Positions 7,824 to 15,800 of a stretch of DNA of 22,603 nt are shown here, piece by piece. A program made the position numbers and the translations under genes. This stretch comes from an uncultured Phocaeicola sp. Its GTDB lineage: Bacteria > Bacteroidota > Bacteroidia > Bacteroidales > Bacteroidaceae. Positions within the stretch are counted from its first letter, which is position 1. The number at the start of each line of letters is the position of its first letter. The stretch lies in contig CAPAOL010000048.1 in assembly GCA_948579315.1 (NCBI GenBank), positions 1 to 22,603 of the forward strand, in the 5' to 3' direction. The notes below the pieces were generated by a model. The model had not been told where the DNA came from and searched no databases. It was given only the letters and a program-made list of their open reading frames with translations.

Positions 7824-8246
7824 CAAAAGGACAAAAGGTCATTTATGATCATTTTTTTTTCGTCTTAGTATAAGGATTGTAATGTATAATGCTGATTCTT
7901 ATTTTGTTAAGTGGCTCTGGATGACGTGTGGCTATACGAATCTTGAAATCATATTTACGCGACTTGAATCGCTTTGTTTATCGTGAAATGATCGGGTAAA
8001 CTCTTGAATGATATTGTGTGTATTGTCAGGATTATTTAGTGTAAAGGTCGAGTTTGGAAAGGTGAGTGATATCTTATTTGCGTTTGCTTCCTTCTTCAAT
8101 AATACGGTCAATTAATAAATTGGTAATATTATTGTATGAATTTAGGGGGAGTAAAGAGGCCTATTCCCGAAAAAACTCTCCCAATTAATAGGCTTCGTCG
8201 GTGGTATTGGAATTTTATAGTGTCATAGTGACCTTTTGTCCTTTTG
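7824..8246. repeat. Long-range 18-bp inverted repeat (possible small element ends)
   Basis: CAAAAGGACAAAAGGTCA at 7824-7841 has an exact reverse complement at 8229-8246, and the similarity continues imperfectly inward for several bases (ATGA on one side, TCAT on the other). The arms enclose 387 bp without an intact gene. The geometry is that of a small non-autonomous element with terminal inverted repeats, although no target-site duplication was identified. The outer boundaries are uncertain. Confidence 0.45.
7837..7859 (+). terminator. Weak intrinsic terminator-like hairpin
   Basis: GGTCA and TGATC form a 5-bp stem (one G-T pair) around a TTTA loop at 7837-7850, followed by A and a run of nine or more Ts from 7852. 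The stem is weak but the T-tract is long. It is the first such structure downstream of the polysaccharide operon and could end its transcript. It overlaps the left arm of the long inverted repeat. Confidence 0.35.
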
Positions 8247-8507
8247 AAAGGAGGGTACGTTGGCGAGAAGGAGGAGAATGTGTGTTTGCTAACTTGTATG
8301 TATTCAGGTGATAAACTGTTGTTAGCTCTTCGAAACGAAGATTTGTGTGCTCTAAAAAATGCAGTAAACTCGCGTAATATGCTTTTTTGTGAATAGTGTC
8401 AGCAACAGGCGATTTTAGTAGCGGCTCGCTAATTGGTTTCTAATGTGAAAATATTTAACAATATAAATAAAGACTGAAATAGTATAAATTATTAATCATA
8501 AAATGAC

Positions 8508-8769
8508 ATGGCAAAAGAAAAACAGAAACCATACGAGTTTTTAAGCAATCTGGTATTGGCATTAATGGGAATGGATCGCATTTTTAGTAATAGTTTCTTT
8601 AATCAGCGAACTTGCTATTTCTCCTAGAACATTGAGTGCGATAAGACGGGGAGAGGATATGTGTATTTATCAGTATGTACGGGTGATCCGGTGTATGATG
8701 GAATATCTTAATTTAATCATCCGGATGGATATGTTGCTGAAGGAGTTAAGGGGTCGTATTAGCATCTAA
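8508..8769 (+). pseudogene. Small HTH-like DNA-binding protein, frameshifted
   Basis: The ATG at 8508 opens MAKEKQKPYEFLSNLVLALMG but soon meets a stop. In the next frame, SELAISPRTLSAIRRGEDM continues to a TAA at 8767-8769. Removing one T from the T5 run at 8581-8585 fuses them into one 86-residue protein. The fused product has a plausible helix-turn-helix around LISELAISPRTLSAIRRGED and then a hydrophobic, Met/Leu-rich C-terminus. XRE-like repressors have this general pattern, but I cannot name the family. It sits alone between the two structured repeats. A second shift near 8750 could extend it to 8869, which is speculative. Confidence 0.55.
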
Positions 8770-8871
8770 TTGTGATTTGGTAGTCGCTACTGTGCCGCAT
8801 CGTTTTCACGAAACTTACCAACTGAAAGAGTGGGTGGTGGTAATGCATTGGGATGGAGTGAGATTGTGAAT

Positions 8872-9062
8872 TGGTATAAAATAAATGTTGAAATGAAGAA
8901 ATATGTAGGTCCCTAGATTCATGATAAACTCATGAAATCCCTACATTTTGCAGGTTAGAAATCGTACAGCGGTATATTTTTAACTTGCCTCTCGTATCGG
9001 TGTAAAAACTGATATGTATCTATATGTGAAATATACCAACTGTCTGTGAAGATCGTTGGTAT
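8872..9062 (+). repeat. Structured repeat, copy 2 (possible RNA element)
   Basis: This second copy carries the same 22-nt opening (8872-8893) and the same three-hairpin core. P1 pairs ATGTAGG (8903-8909) with CCTACAT (8940-8946) around TCATGA/TCATGA (8919-8924/8930-8935). P2 pairs TATCGG with CTGATA (8995-9000/9009-9014). P3 pairs ATACCAAC with GTTGGTAT (9033-9040/9055-9062) and has the identical 14-nt loop. Compared with copy 1, the fourth P3 pair changes from T-A to C-G and the outermost P2 pair from C-G to T-A, so pairing is kept while the sequence changes. It ends about 120 bases upstream of the Rpn-type gene and just before that gene's promoter. Confidence 0.7.
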
Positions 9063-9140
9063 AAACTATAGATGGCTGCATAAACTCATCTTTCTTAGAT
9101 TAAGTTCGTATATAATGGTGTTAATTCCCTGAATTCTTTT

Positions 9141-9148
9141 TATCTTTG
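9141..9148 (+). promoter_or_regulatory. Bacteroides -7 box for the Rpn-type gene
   Basis: TATCTTTG matches the Bacteroides sigma-70 -7 consensus TAnnTTTG, 35 bases before the ATG at 9184. No good TTTG lies at the expected -33 distance, so the promoter may be weak or activator-dependent. Confidence 0.5.
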
Positions 9149-9183
9149 GCAAATATTAATGACTAACGGTTATATAAAATATA

Positions 9184-10047
9184 ATGAGATACTTAGACCC
9201 CAAAGCAGATTTGACGTTCAAGCGCGTCTTCGGCGAGCATCCCGATTTGGTGATGAGTTTTTTGAATGCCTTGCTTCCTTTATCTCCCGGTCAGGAGGTG
9301 ACTGAAATCGAATATCTTCCCGTGGAGCTTGTCCCTGACAATCCATTGCGTAAGAATAGTATTGTAGATGTCCGTTGCCGCGACAATCAGGGTCGCATTT
9401 TTCTGGTTGAAATGCAGATGATATGGAGTTCTGAGTTCAAGCAACGTGTTTTGTTCAACGCTTCCAAAGCTTACGTTCGCCAGCTGGATACGGGTGAGAA
9501 TTATGAACTGCTTCAACCCGTTTATTCTCTGAATCTAGTGAACGATATCTTTGAATTGGATTTGGATGATGAGTTCTATCATTATTACCGTTTGGTTCAT
9601 ACTGAACATACCGAGAAGGTGATCGAAGGCCTGCATCTTGTATTTGTGGAACTTCCTAAGTTTACTCCTCAAAATTATAGTGAGAAGAAAATGCAGGTTC
9701 TTTGGCTGCGTTATCTTACTGAGATCAACGAACGTACGCGCGAAGTCCCCAAAGAGTTTTTGGCAAATCCTGAACTTAAAAAAGCTGTGAAGGCTCTTGA
9801 AGAGTCTGCTTTTACCGATGCCCAGCTTGCTGGCTATGAGAAGTTTTGGGATATAATCAGTGTGGAGAAAACCTTGTTCAGTAGTGCGGAGCGAAGGGGC
9901 ATGAGGAAAGGTCTGGAAGAAGGCATAAAAGAAGGTATAAAAGAAGGTAAAAAAGAAGTTGCTCGCAGTTTGAAAATGGCAGGTATACCTACTGCCATTA
10001 TAATGGAAAGCACAGGCCTGTCGGAAATTGAGATTGAGGATTTGTAA
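9184..10047 (+). CDS. Rpn-family PD-(D/E)XK nuclease / putative transposase
   Basis: Protein of 287 residues of the Rpn-type recombination-promoting nuclease family (PD-(D/E)XK superfamily), abundant and mobile in Bacteroides. Characterised Rpn proteins are DNA endonucleases that promote RecA-independent recombination or act in phage defence. The N-terminus has the family opening LDPKADLTFKRVFGEHPD. The catalytic core is visible as D62 (SIVDVR) followed by E76 and Q78 (LVEMQM), the D...ExQ variant. YVRQLDTGENYELLQPVYSLNLV follows. The C-terminus has a lysine/glutamate heptad-poor segment built from three 12-base codon repeats (GLEEGIKEGIKEGKKE, about 245-258), then a small helical tail. The gene is monocistronic, with its own promoter and terminator. 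Confidence 0.9.
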   Translation: MRYLDPKADLTFKRVFGEHPDLVMSFLNALLPLSPGQEVTEIEYLPVELVPDNPLRKNSIVDVRCRDNQGRIFLVEMQMIWSSEFKQRVLFNASKAYVRQLDTGENYELLQPVYSLNLVNDIFELDLDDEFYHYYRLVHTEHTEKVIEGLHLVFVELPKFTPQNYSEKKMQVLWLRYLTEINERTREVPKEFLANPELKKAVKALEESAFTDAQLAGYEKFWDIISVEKTLFSSAERRGMRKGLEEGIKEGIKEGKKEVARSLKMAGIPTAIIMESTGLSEIEIEDL

Positions 10048-10060
10048 GTCAGGAGATGTG

Positions 10061-10112
10061 AACTACACCCCCAAAAAAGTTAGAGACTAAACTTTGGGAG
10101 TGTAGTTTTTTT
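10061..10112 (+). terminator. Intrinsic terminator after the Rpn-type gene (IS-end-like sequence)
   Basis: AACTACACCCCC at the left (from 10061) pairs with GGGAGTGTAGTT (10096-10107), with one mismatch, and the stem extends partly through AAGTT/AAACTT. It is followed by seven Ts (10106-10112). It lies 14 bases after the stop and is well placed to terminate that transcript. The sequence also resembles two facing IS3-type ends (ACCCCCAAAAAAGTTAG), so it may derive from an excised insertion sequence. Confidence 0.7.
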
Positions 10113-10184
10113 ATACTGTACTTTATCTGATGATTACAAAAATAATAATGTCTTGTGTAATACCTGTTTTCGGATAATTAATTG

Positions 10185-10192
10185 TAATTTTG
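10185..10192 (+). promoter_or_regulatory. Possible -7 box (TAATTTTG)
   Basis: TAATTTTG fits TAnnTTTG and lies 55 bases before the ATG at 10248. No -33 element is seen at the correct spacing. It may be a relic of the promoter of the decayed gene that follows. Confidence 0.3.
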
Positions 10193-10247
10193 TACTTGTG
10201 AATAGAGAAGTTTTTACTGTGAAGATAATATAGTAGTCATCATAACA

Positions 10248-10442
10248 ATGGATTTGAATACTCTGATGGCAGAATGTGCCGTATGCGATTTTAAATTGGT
10301 GCTGGAAGAACTGAAACCTGTTTTCAAATCCACTCTTGTTCAATTCCATACCATCATCTTTGCTTCCACCGACATGGCAGATGTTGGAGGCTTTGTCTTG
10401 GGGAATGGAAGATTATGGAAGGATGATTATGTCTCTGATTAA
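10248..10442 (+). pseudogene. Remnant of AlbA_2/Schlafen-type ATP-binding protein (N-terminus)
   Basis: A 64-codon frame opens MDLNTLMAECAVCDFKLVLEELKP, which resembles the N-terminus of Bacteroides putative transcriptional regulators/ATP-binding proteins carrying an AlbA_2 (Schlafen-like) domain. In those proteins the following segment reads roughly KSWLKSVSAFANTDGG. Here it is degraded to FKSTLVQFHTIIFASTDMADVGGFVLG and soon stops at 10440-10442. Full proteins of this type are several hundred residues, so this is a short 5' remnant, probably accumulating substitutions and small indels. It could instead be a real small protein, but nothing supports that. Confidence 0.45.
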
Positions 10443-10487
10443 TGGATGGACGGTTAAAGAATACAAAAAAAGAGCAAACCCGTGATA

Positions 10488-10509
10488 TTCCTAAATCTTT
10501 CCTAAATCT
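10488..10509 (+). promoter_or_regulatory. Tandem 11-bp direct repeat, possible response-regulator site
   Basis: TTCCTAAATCT occurs twice with no spacer (10488-10498 and 10499-10509), about 60 bases upstream of the PepSY-like gene ATG. Direct repeats with an 11-bp period are the typical layout for OmpR/PhoB-family response regulators, whose two subunits bind head to tail on one DNA face. The match to any particular regulator is unknown. Confidence 0.4.
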
Positions 10510-10567
10510 GTGTCGTTATTTATAGAATAGAATAAAGTGTAGTATTAACGCTAAAAGAATAACGATT

Positions 10568-11014
10568 ATGAAGAAAATTCTATCTTTACTTGTATTGGCT
10601 TTGGTATCCGTGCAGTTTTCATTCGCAAAAGATGTGATAACTAAAGACATGAATCAGTTGCCGCTTCAGGCACGTAATTTTATCAATAGTAATTTTACAA
10701 AACCACAGGTTGCCCATATCAAAATTGATAAGGACATGATGGAACCTGCTAAGTATGAAGTGGTATTGATGGATGGTACGGAAATTGATTTTGACAGTAG
10801 GGGCAACTGGGAAGAGGTGAGTGCTAAGAAAGGACAGAATGTTCCTGTTAGCATTGTTCCAGGATTTGCAGTCAACTACCTGAAAGCGCATAATTTTGTG
10901 AATGAGGGAGTGACAAAAGTGGAACGTGACCGCAAAGGGTACGAAATTGAATTGTCTACCGGGCTTTCTTTCAAATTTGATAAGAGGGGGAAATTTATCA
11001 AGGTTGATGATTAA
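10568..11014 (+). CDS. Secreted PepSY-like domain protein
   Basis: Small exported protein of 148 residues. It has a classic signal peptide (MKKILSLLVLALVSVQFSFA, cleavage predicted after residue 20), so it is likely periplasmic. The mature part shows two related modules. Each has a helix (LPLQARNFINSNF; VPGFAVNYLKAHN) followed by a strand pair that ends in an aromatic or acidic turn (YEVVLMDGTEIDFDSRGNW; YEIELSTGLSFKFDKRGKF). This is the layout of the Bacteroidetes PepSY-like family, whose fold resembles beta-lactamase-inhibitor proteins. The function is not established; roles in envelope stress or protease inhibition are proposed for related domains. It is a single gene preceded by an 11-bp tandem repeat and followed by a strong terminator shared with the convergent susD. 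Confidence 0.85.
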   Translation: MKKILSLLVLALVSVQFSFAKDVITKDMNQLPLQARNFINSNFTKPQVAHIKIDKDMMEPAKYEVVLMDGTEIDFDSRGNWEEVSAKKGQNVPVSIVPGFAVNYLKAHNFVNEGVTKVERDRKGYEIELSTGLSFKFDKRGKFIKVDD

Positions 11015-11077
11015 CTTGTTGCAGTAAATAGACCTGAACAAGAAGATAACTCTATGTGGTGATTTAATCATAAAAAT

Positions 11078-11120
11078 AACAACAGGCTATTTCTATAAAA
11101 GGGAATAGCCTGTTGTTTTT
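11078..11120. terminator. Strong bidirectional terminator
   Basis: AACAACAGGCTATT (11078-11091) pairs perfectly over 14 bp with AATAGCCTGTTGTT (11104-11117), with a 12-base loop and flanking T/A runs on both sides. It lies between convergent genes and can terminate both the PepSY-like transcript (+) and the GH16-susC-susD operon (-). Confidence 0.9.
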
Positions 11121-11168
11121 CTATAATTACATTTTATTGGGGGCTTACTATACTGCAATCAGGCAGTA

Positions 11169-12788
11169 TTATTTCCATTCGCTGTGTTGCTCCAACAACG
11201 GGTTTGTGTCAATCTCACTTTGTGGGATAGGCCATACCAAATCCTGTGCTCCACGCAGATTGCCGCGTTCAACGACTCCGAATCCATAGAATGCCTTGTC
11301 TTCCTGCATGCGTTTCTGAGCATTCTCGAAATCGTTCCAGCGATAAAGGTCGGCAAAACGTAAATCTTCAAAGGCAAGTTCTACACGGCGCTCATGGCGT
11401 ACAATGGCGCGTAGCTCTTCTTGTTTCAGATTTTCTCCTTCTGCTTCCTCCACGGCAGGCATGCCTACGCGGGCACGGACTTCGTTGATGTGCTTGGTCA
11501 CTTCCGCCTGGGAGTAACCACCTTTTTCAATCATAGCTTCAGAGAGTGACAATAGCACCTCTGCATAACGGATGACGTAGAAATCAAGGCTACCGTCATA
11601 CTCGTTTGCCGTATTTTCGGGAGTAAACCATTTGCGGATACAGCATGTGGAGCTGGCCGGTAAATCATTCGTGTACAACTTTCCGTTCCATTCCATTCCC
11701 GGAAGCATCAATGTTGCCTTCATACGAGGGTCGCGGTTCTCGTAACGTTCCATGTCGGGATTCTCTTTTGTATGAACTCCTTTGTCAAGACTACCTTTAA
11801 ATAAAGGAGACTTGTCAATAGGCAATCCATCTGTGCAATAAAAATCATCGCATAAATTCATCGAACCTTCGATGGCATTCATTGGAGCAGACCAGCAAAT
11901 TCCAAAGGAATTGCCTTCACCCAGGCCCGGACCTTTGTAGTGAACACTTAGTAATACTTCACTGGCTGTTTCATTGGCTTCCTTGAATAAGTCTGCAAAG
12001 TTGGCTGCATAGTCGGTGCCGTCACCCGATTCAAAAAGTTGAACCTTGCCAATCACATGGTTATAGGCAGTTATCGCTTCGTCCCAATGTTGGTTGAAGA
12101 GTGCTATTCGTCCCATGATTGCGTAAGCTGCTTCTTGAGAAAGACGACCTGTTTGCGCTTTTCCTATCACTTGTATTTTGGGAATCCATATTTTCAAGTC
12201 TTCCAACAGAGAAGAGATAATCTGGCTACGTTCCATTTTGGGGGCTTGGGCTTCTGTCAAAGTGAGAGGTTGGGTCAGATAGGGAACATCACGAAATACG
12301 GAAGTCAGATTACAATACATCAGAGCTCGCAATACTATTGCTTCTGCTTTGTATGCTTCTATCTTTTCTTGTTCCATCGGGACACGTTCTACGTTCTCTA
12401 TCAGTATATTGCATCGCTTGATTACTTCATAGTTGGCATTCCAGTACATTAAGAAACATTCATCGGTGGTAGCTGAAGTGCATTGAGAAATGGAACTTCC
12501 TAACATCCAGTTGCCCCATGTGTGGTCGCCATTGTCCGTGCTGGTTTCGCGTCCGAGGAATCCGAATTTCCAGTCATCAATGTTATCGTTGTATAAATTG
12601 GGGCTTTGCATACCATCGTAGCAAGCGGTCAGTGCCATCAATGCATCCGATTCAGTTTGCCAATAATTGGTTTGTGAAGGTTGATTCGGAGAATCCGTCT
12701 GTAAAAAACTGTCCGAACAAGCACCGGTAGCCAATAATGTTCCGGATAATAATAGAACTTTGCATATATATTTTGTATTCTTTATCAT
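11169..12788 (-). CDS. susD-like: SusD/RagB-family glycan-binding lipoprotein
   Basis: Outer-surface lipoprotein of 539 residues that caps its partner SusC transporter and captures oligosaccharides for import. The signal peptide ends in the lipobox LLATGAC with C24 as the lipidated residue, followed by SDSFLQTDSPNQ, the usual SusD start. The N-terminal TPR-like region includes YWQTESDALMALTACYDGM, YWNANYEVIKRCNILIENV and EAIVLRALMYCNL. The C-terminal SusD domain shows FYVIRYAEVLLSLSEAMIEKGG, INEVRARVGMP and IVRHERRVELAFEDLRFADLYRW, all characteristic. It starts 25 bases after the susC stop and is the last gene of the operon, ending near a strong terminator. The ligand cannot be read from the sequence; the GH16 partner suggests a beta-linked glucan or galactan. 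Confidence 0.95.
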   Translation of the reverse strand: MIKNTKYICKVLLLSGTLLATGACSDSFLQTDSPNQPSQTNYWQTESDALMALTACYDGMQSPNLYNDNIDDWKFGFLGRETSTDNGDHTWGNWMLGSSISQCTSATTDECFLMYWNANYEVIKRCNILIENVERVPMEQEKIEAYKAEAIVLRALMYCNLTSVFRDVPYLTQPLTLTEAQAPKMERSQIISSLLEDLKIWIPKIQVIGKAQTGRLSQEAAYAIMGRIALFNQHWDEAITAYNHVIGKVQLFESGDGTDYAANFADLFKEANETASEVLLSVHYKGPGLGEGNSFGICWSAPMNAIEGSMNLCDDFYCTDGLPIDKSPLFKGSLDKGVHTKENPDMERYENRDPRMKATLMLPGMEWNGKLYTNDLPASSTCCIRKWFTPENTANEYDGSLDFYVIRYAEVLLSLSEAMIEKGGYSQAEVTKHINEVRARVGMPAVEEAEGENLKQEELRAIVRHERRVELAFEDLRFADLYRWNDFENAQKRMQEDKAFYGFGVVERGNLRGAQDLVWPIPQSEIDTNPLLEQHSEWK

Positions 12789-12813
12789 AATATGTTTCCT
12801 CCTTATAAATTAA

Positions 12814-15800
12814 TTAGAATTGAATGTTTAACCCGAATGAATAAGTACGCGTATTGGGATGTACGTCATTTCTTGTATCGCCCGACGACTTTTCCGGATC
12901 CCAGTTTTTCAACGGTGTAAATGTCAGAAGATTAGTTCCGGCAAAGTAAACTCGGATACTAGTAATTCCTGCTTTGGCAAGTTCGGGCTGGCGGAAGGTA
13001 TAGCCGAATTCCAGGTTCTTCAGACGCAGATAATTGGATTTTTCTAGCCAAAATGAGGAATATGAATCGTTCATTGTATTGCCCAGAGCAGGCATAGGGG
13101 CATTTATGTTGTCAGCCGAATAGCGGTTTATCCAACGGTCGGTGAGGTTACCGCGAATGTCGGTAGAAGTCTCCCAACTGTAGCGGTAGATACCACCTAC
13201 TCCTTGCCAGAATGTAGACAGGTCGAAGTTTTTCCAAGATGCACCCAGGTTGAAACTATAAGAATATTTCGGGAACGGATTGCCTATAATGTCGCGGTCT
13301 TCAGGGGTAATGTTGCCATCGTCATCCAAGTCGGCATACATGATATCGCCCAATTTTGGAGCGACACCGTTTTGTTTGATTACTTCGCCTTTTGAGTTCG
13401 TGCGCTGCAAATCGGCTTCCGTACGATAGATACCTATTGCTTTATACCCGAAATAAGCACCGATAGGATTGCCTATACGGTTGATGGTATTACCGTTGAT
13501 TGTTTCTTCCAAACCGCCCATTTCGAGGATCTTATTTTTTACATGCGATAGGTTGAAACCTGCATACCAACTCCAATCGCCTTTGCTATCCGTGTAGTTC
13601 ACATTCCATTCCCAACCGCGGTTGCGGACTGCTCCTACATTCTGATAAGGCGCTGAAAGAGTACCCAGGAAAATGCCGGGCATAGCCAGCTGCATCAAAA
13701 TATCGGAAGTCTTCTTGTCAAACCATTCAAAAGTGGTTTGTATTCTGTTATTGAAGAATCCAAGATCGAGGGCAACATTTACGGAACGGGTGGTTTCCCA
13801 TTTAATGTTCTCATTCGGGACGGATGTCGGCACCATACCAGTCTGTTTGTCTGTATTCTGATCGAAGAAATAATTCCCGTTTGATCCTAAAGTGGCTGCG
13901 TAGGCATAGTTACCGATTTCCTGGTTGCCCAATTTACCCCATGACAGGCGTAACTTTCCAAGAGAGAAGTTCCTGTAATCTTTCATAAACTCTTCATTCG
14001 AGAATACCCATCCTGCTGACAATGATGGAAATGTTGCGTATCGGTTGGCTTTAGGCATACGTGAAGAGCCGTCGTGACGAATATTGAATTCAAACAAATA
14101 CCGGTCATCATAACTATAGTTTACACGACCGAAAAATGATTGGAGTTTGTATTCTTCCGAATTTCCCTTTGCTCCCGGATTGATTGTACCTCCATCGATT
14201 TCGTATATATTTTCGGTGGGAAATCCTTGGATGGAAGCCGTTGTTTTGTAGTAACGCGAACCGATAACTGAATGTCCCAACAATACATTAATGCTGTGTT
14301 TGTCGAATTGCTTGTTATAAGTCAGTAAGTTTTCGTTTGTCCATGTGGCATTACGATACCAATAATCTTCTTCCATATTTGTCTGTCCTGCCGCTTTTAT
14401 AATGTTTCCATCAGCATCATAACGGGCAGGGGATTTGGGACTATAAGATTTGGTTGCATTCAGATCAAAGGAGTAGGCAAAACTAGTTTGAAACTTGAGT
14501 CCATCCCACAAATCAATACCGGCAAATGCCTTGCCGTTGAATCGCCAATATTCATTGCTACGATGACCTAAAGACATCAGTTCAACAGGGTTTTTCATCA
14601 GTTCGCCACTCAGGGTCGAACCGTCTACATAGCCATAATGTCCGTTAGAATACATTACCGGCACGGTAGGACGAGTGAACCAGGATACTAAACGCATGAT
14701 ACCACCTTCTCCGGAAGGTGCTATGGCAGGAGCTGTCACATTATTTTTATTGCCGGACAAATTCAGACCAAACGTAAAGCGTTTATAGCGTGTGTCAAGG
14801 TTTGAACGGAAAGAGAAACGTTCTACACCTGTTTTTACCATGATACCATCTTGGTTTGAATAAGCTACCGAGGCCATGAAGTGCGTATTTTCACTACCTC
14901 CTGATACGGATAAATGATGCTGGTGCATGCTGGCATTGCGCAATACAGCGTCCAACCAATTGGTGTTTGCATAATGATCAGGATCCGAACCGTCTTTCAG
15001 TTTTTGCAGAGCTTCCGGTGAGAAAGTGTCAGGATTCACTTCATTTCTCATTAGAGCCCAGTTATAACTGTCTACATAGTCGGGTACGATGCCCGGAGTC
15101 TGTAAGGTATAGCTTCCCGAGTAGGATACTTTTACTCTACTTGATGCCTGTCCCCGTTTGGTGGTAATCAAGATAACGCCGTTGGCGGCACGTACACCGT
15201 AAATAGCTGCAGATGCTGCGTCTTTCAATACGGAAATATTGTCGATATCCGCAGAAGGAATTTCGGATATTTGTGAAAGGCTGCCTTCCACACCGTCAAT
15301 CAATACCATCGGATTGTTGTTGCCAAAAGTACCGATACCACGGATTCTTATTTCCGGATTGTCATTACCGGCTTGTGCACCGTTCTGGGTCAGCACCAGT
15401 CCCGGTAGGCGGCCTTGCAGCAAAGTAGCTGTATTGGCAACTGGGATGTCTTGGATATCTTTGGATGATACAGATGCCACGGAACCCGTTAGATTTACTT
15501 TCTTTTGGGTAGCATATCCCACTACGACTACTTCATCGAGTTTCTTGGAGTCTTCTTCCAAGGTAACTTTAAAATCATTTTTGTTTCCTACTGGAAGGGT
15601 GACATCCTTGTACCCCAAGAAACTAACGACCAATGTTTGTGAAGGTTGTGCCTTCAGCTGAAAAGCACCGTCTATATCGGTGATAGTTCCTTGTGTTGTA
15701 CCTTGAATCAGTACACTGGCTCCGATGATAGGTTCGCCTGATACATCGTAAACCTTACCTGTTACTGTGTTTTCTTGTGCATATACTGTGAAAGAGAACA

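Larger units (their letters stand above)
7375..9183 (+). other. 1.8-kb gene-poor decayed region with structured repeats
   Basis: No intact gene is visible across these 1.8 kb. They hold two direct copies of a structured repeat (from 7451 and 8872), competing hairpins (7734-7810), a long-range inverted repeat (7824-8246), and a broken HTH-like gene (8508-8769). Short protein-like stretches also occur. One runs from 8232 to a TAG at 8394-8396 and includes LLLALRNEDLCALKNAVNSR. Another runs from 8750 to 8869 and ends VVVMHWDGVRL. Neither is recognised, and both may be gene remnants. The region separates the polysaccharide locus from the Rpn-type transposase and reads as a graveyard of small mobile or regulatory genes. 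Confidence 0.6.

Noticed and set aside
8750..8869. Open stretch ending VVVMHWDGVRL as a separate gene
   Set aside because: It has no start codon in a good context and fewer than 40 codons, and no family is recognised. It is mentioned only as possible debris.
7451..9062. CRISPR array
   Set aside because: Only two diverged copies exist, far apart and with no regular spacers or cas genes.
12039..12452. Long plus-strand open frames inside susD, susC, sdaA and mutS2
   Set aside because: They are antisense to clearly conserved coding sequence, lack recognisable domains and have no ribosome sites, so they are shadows.
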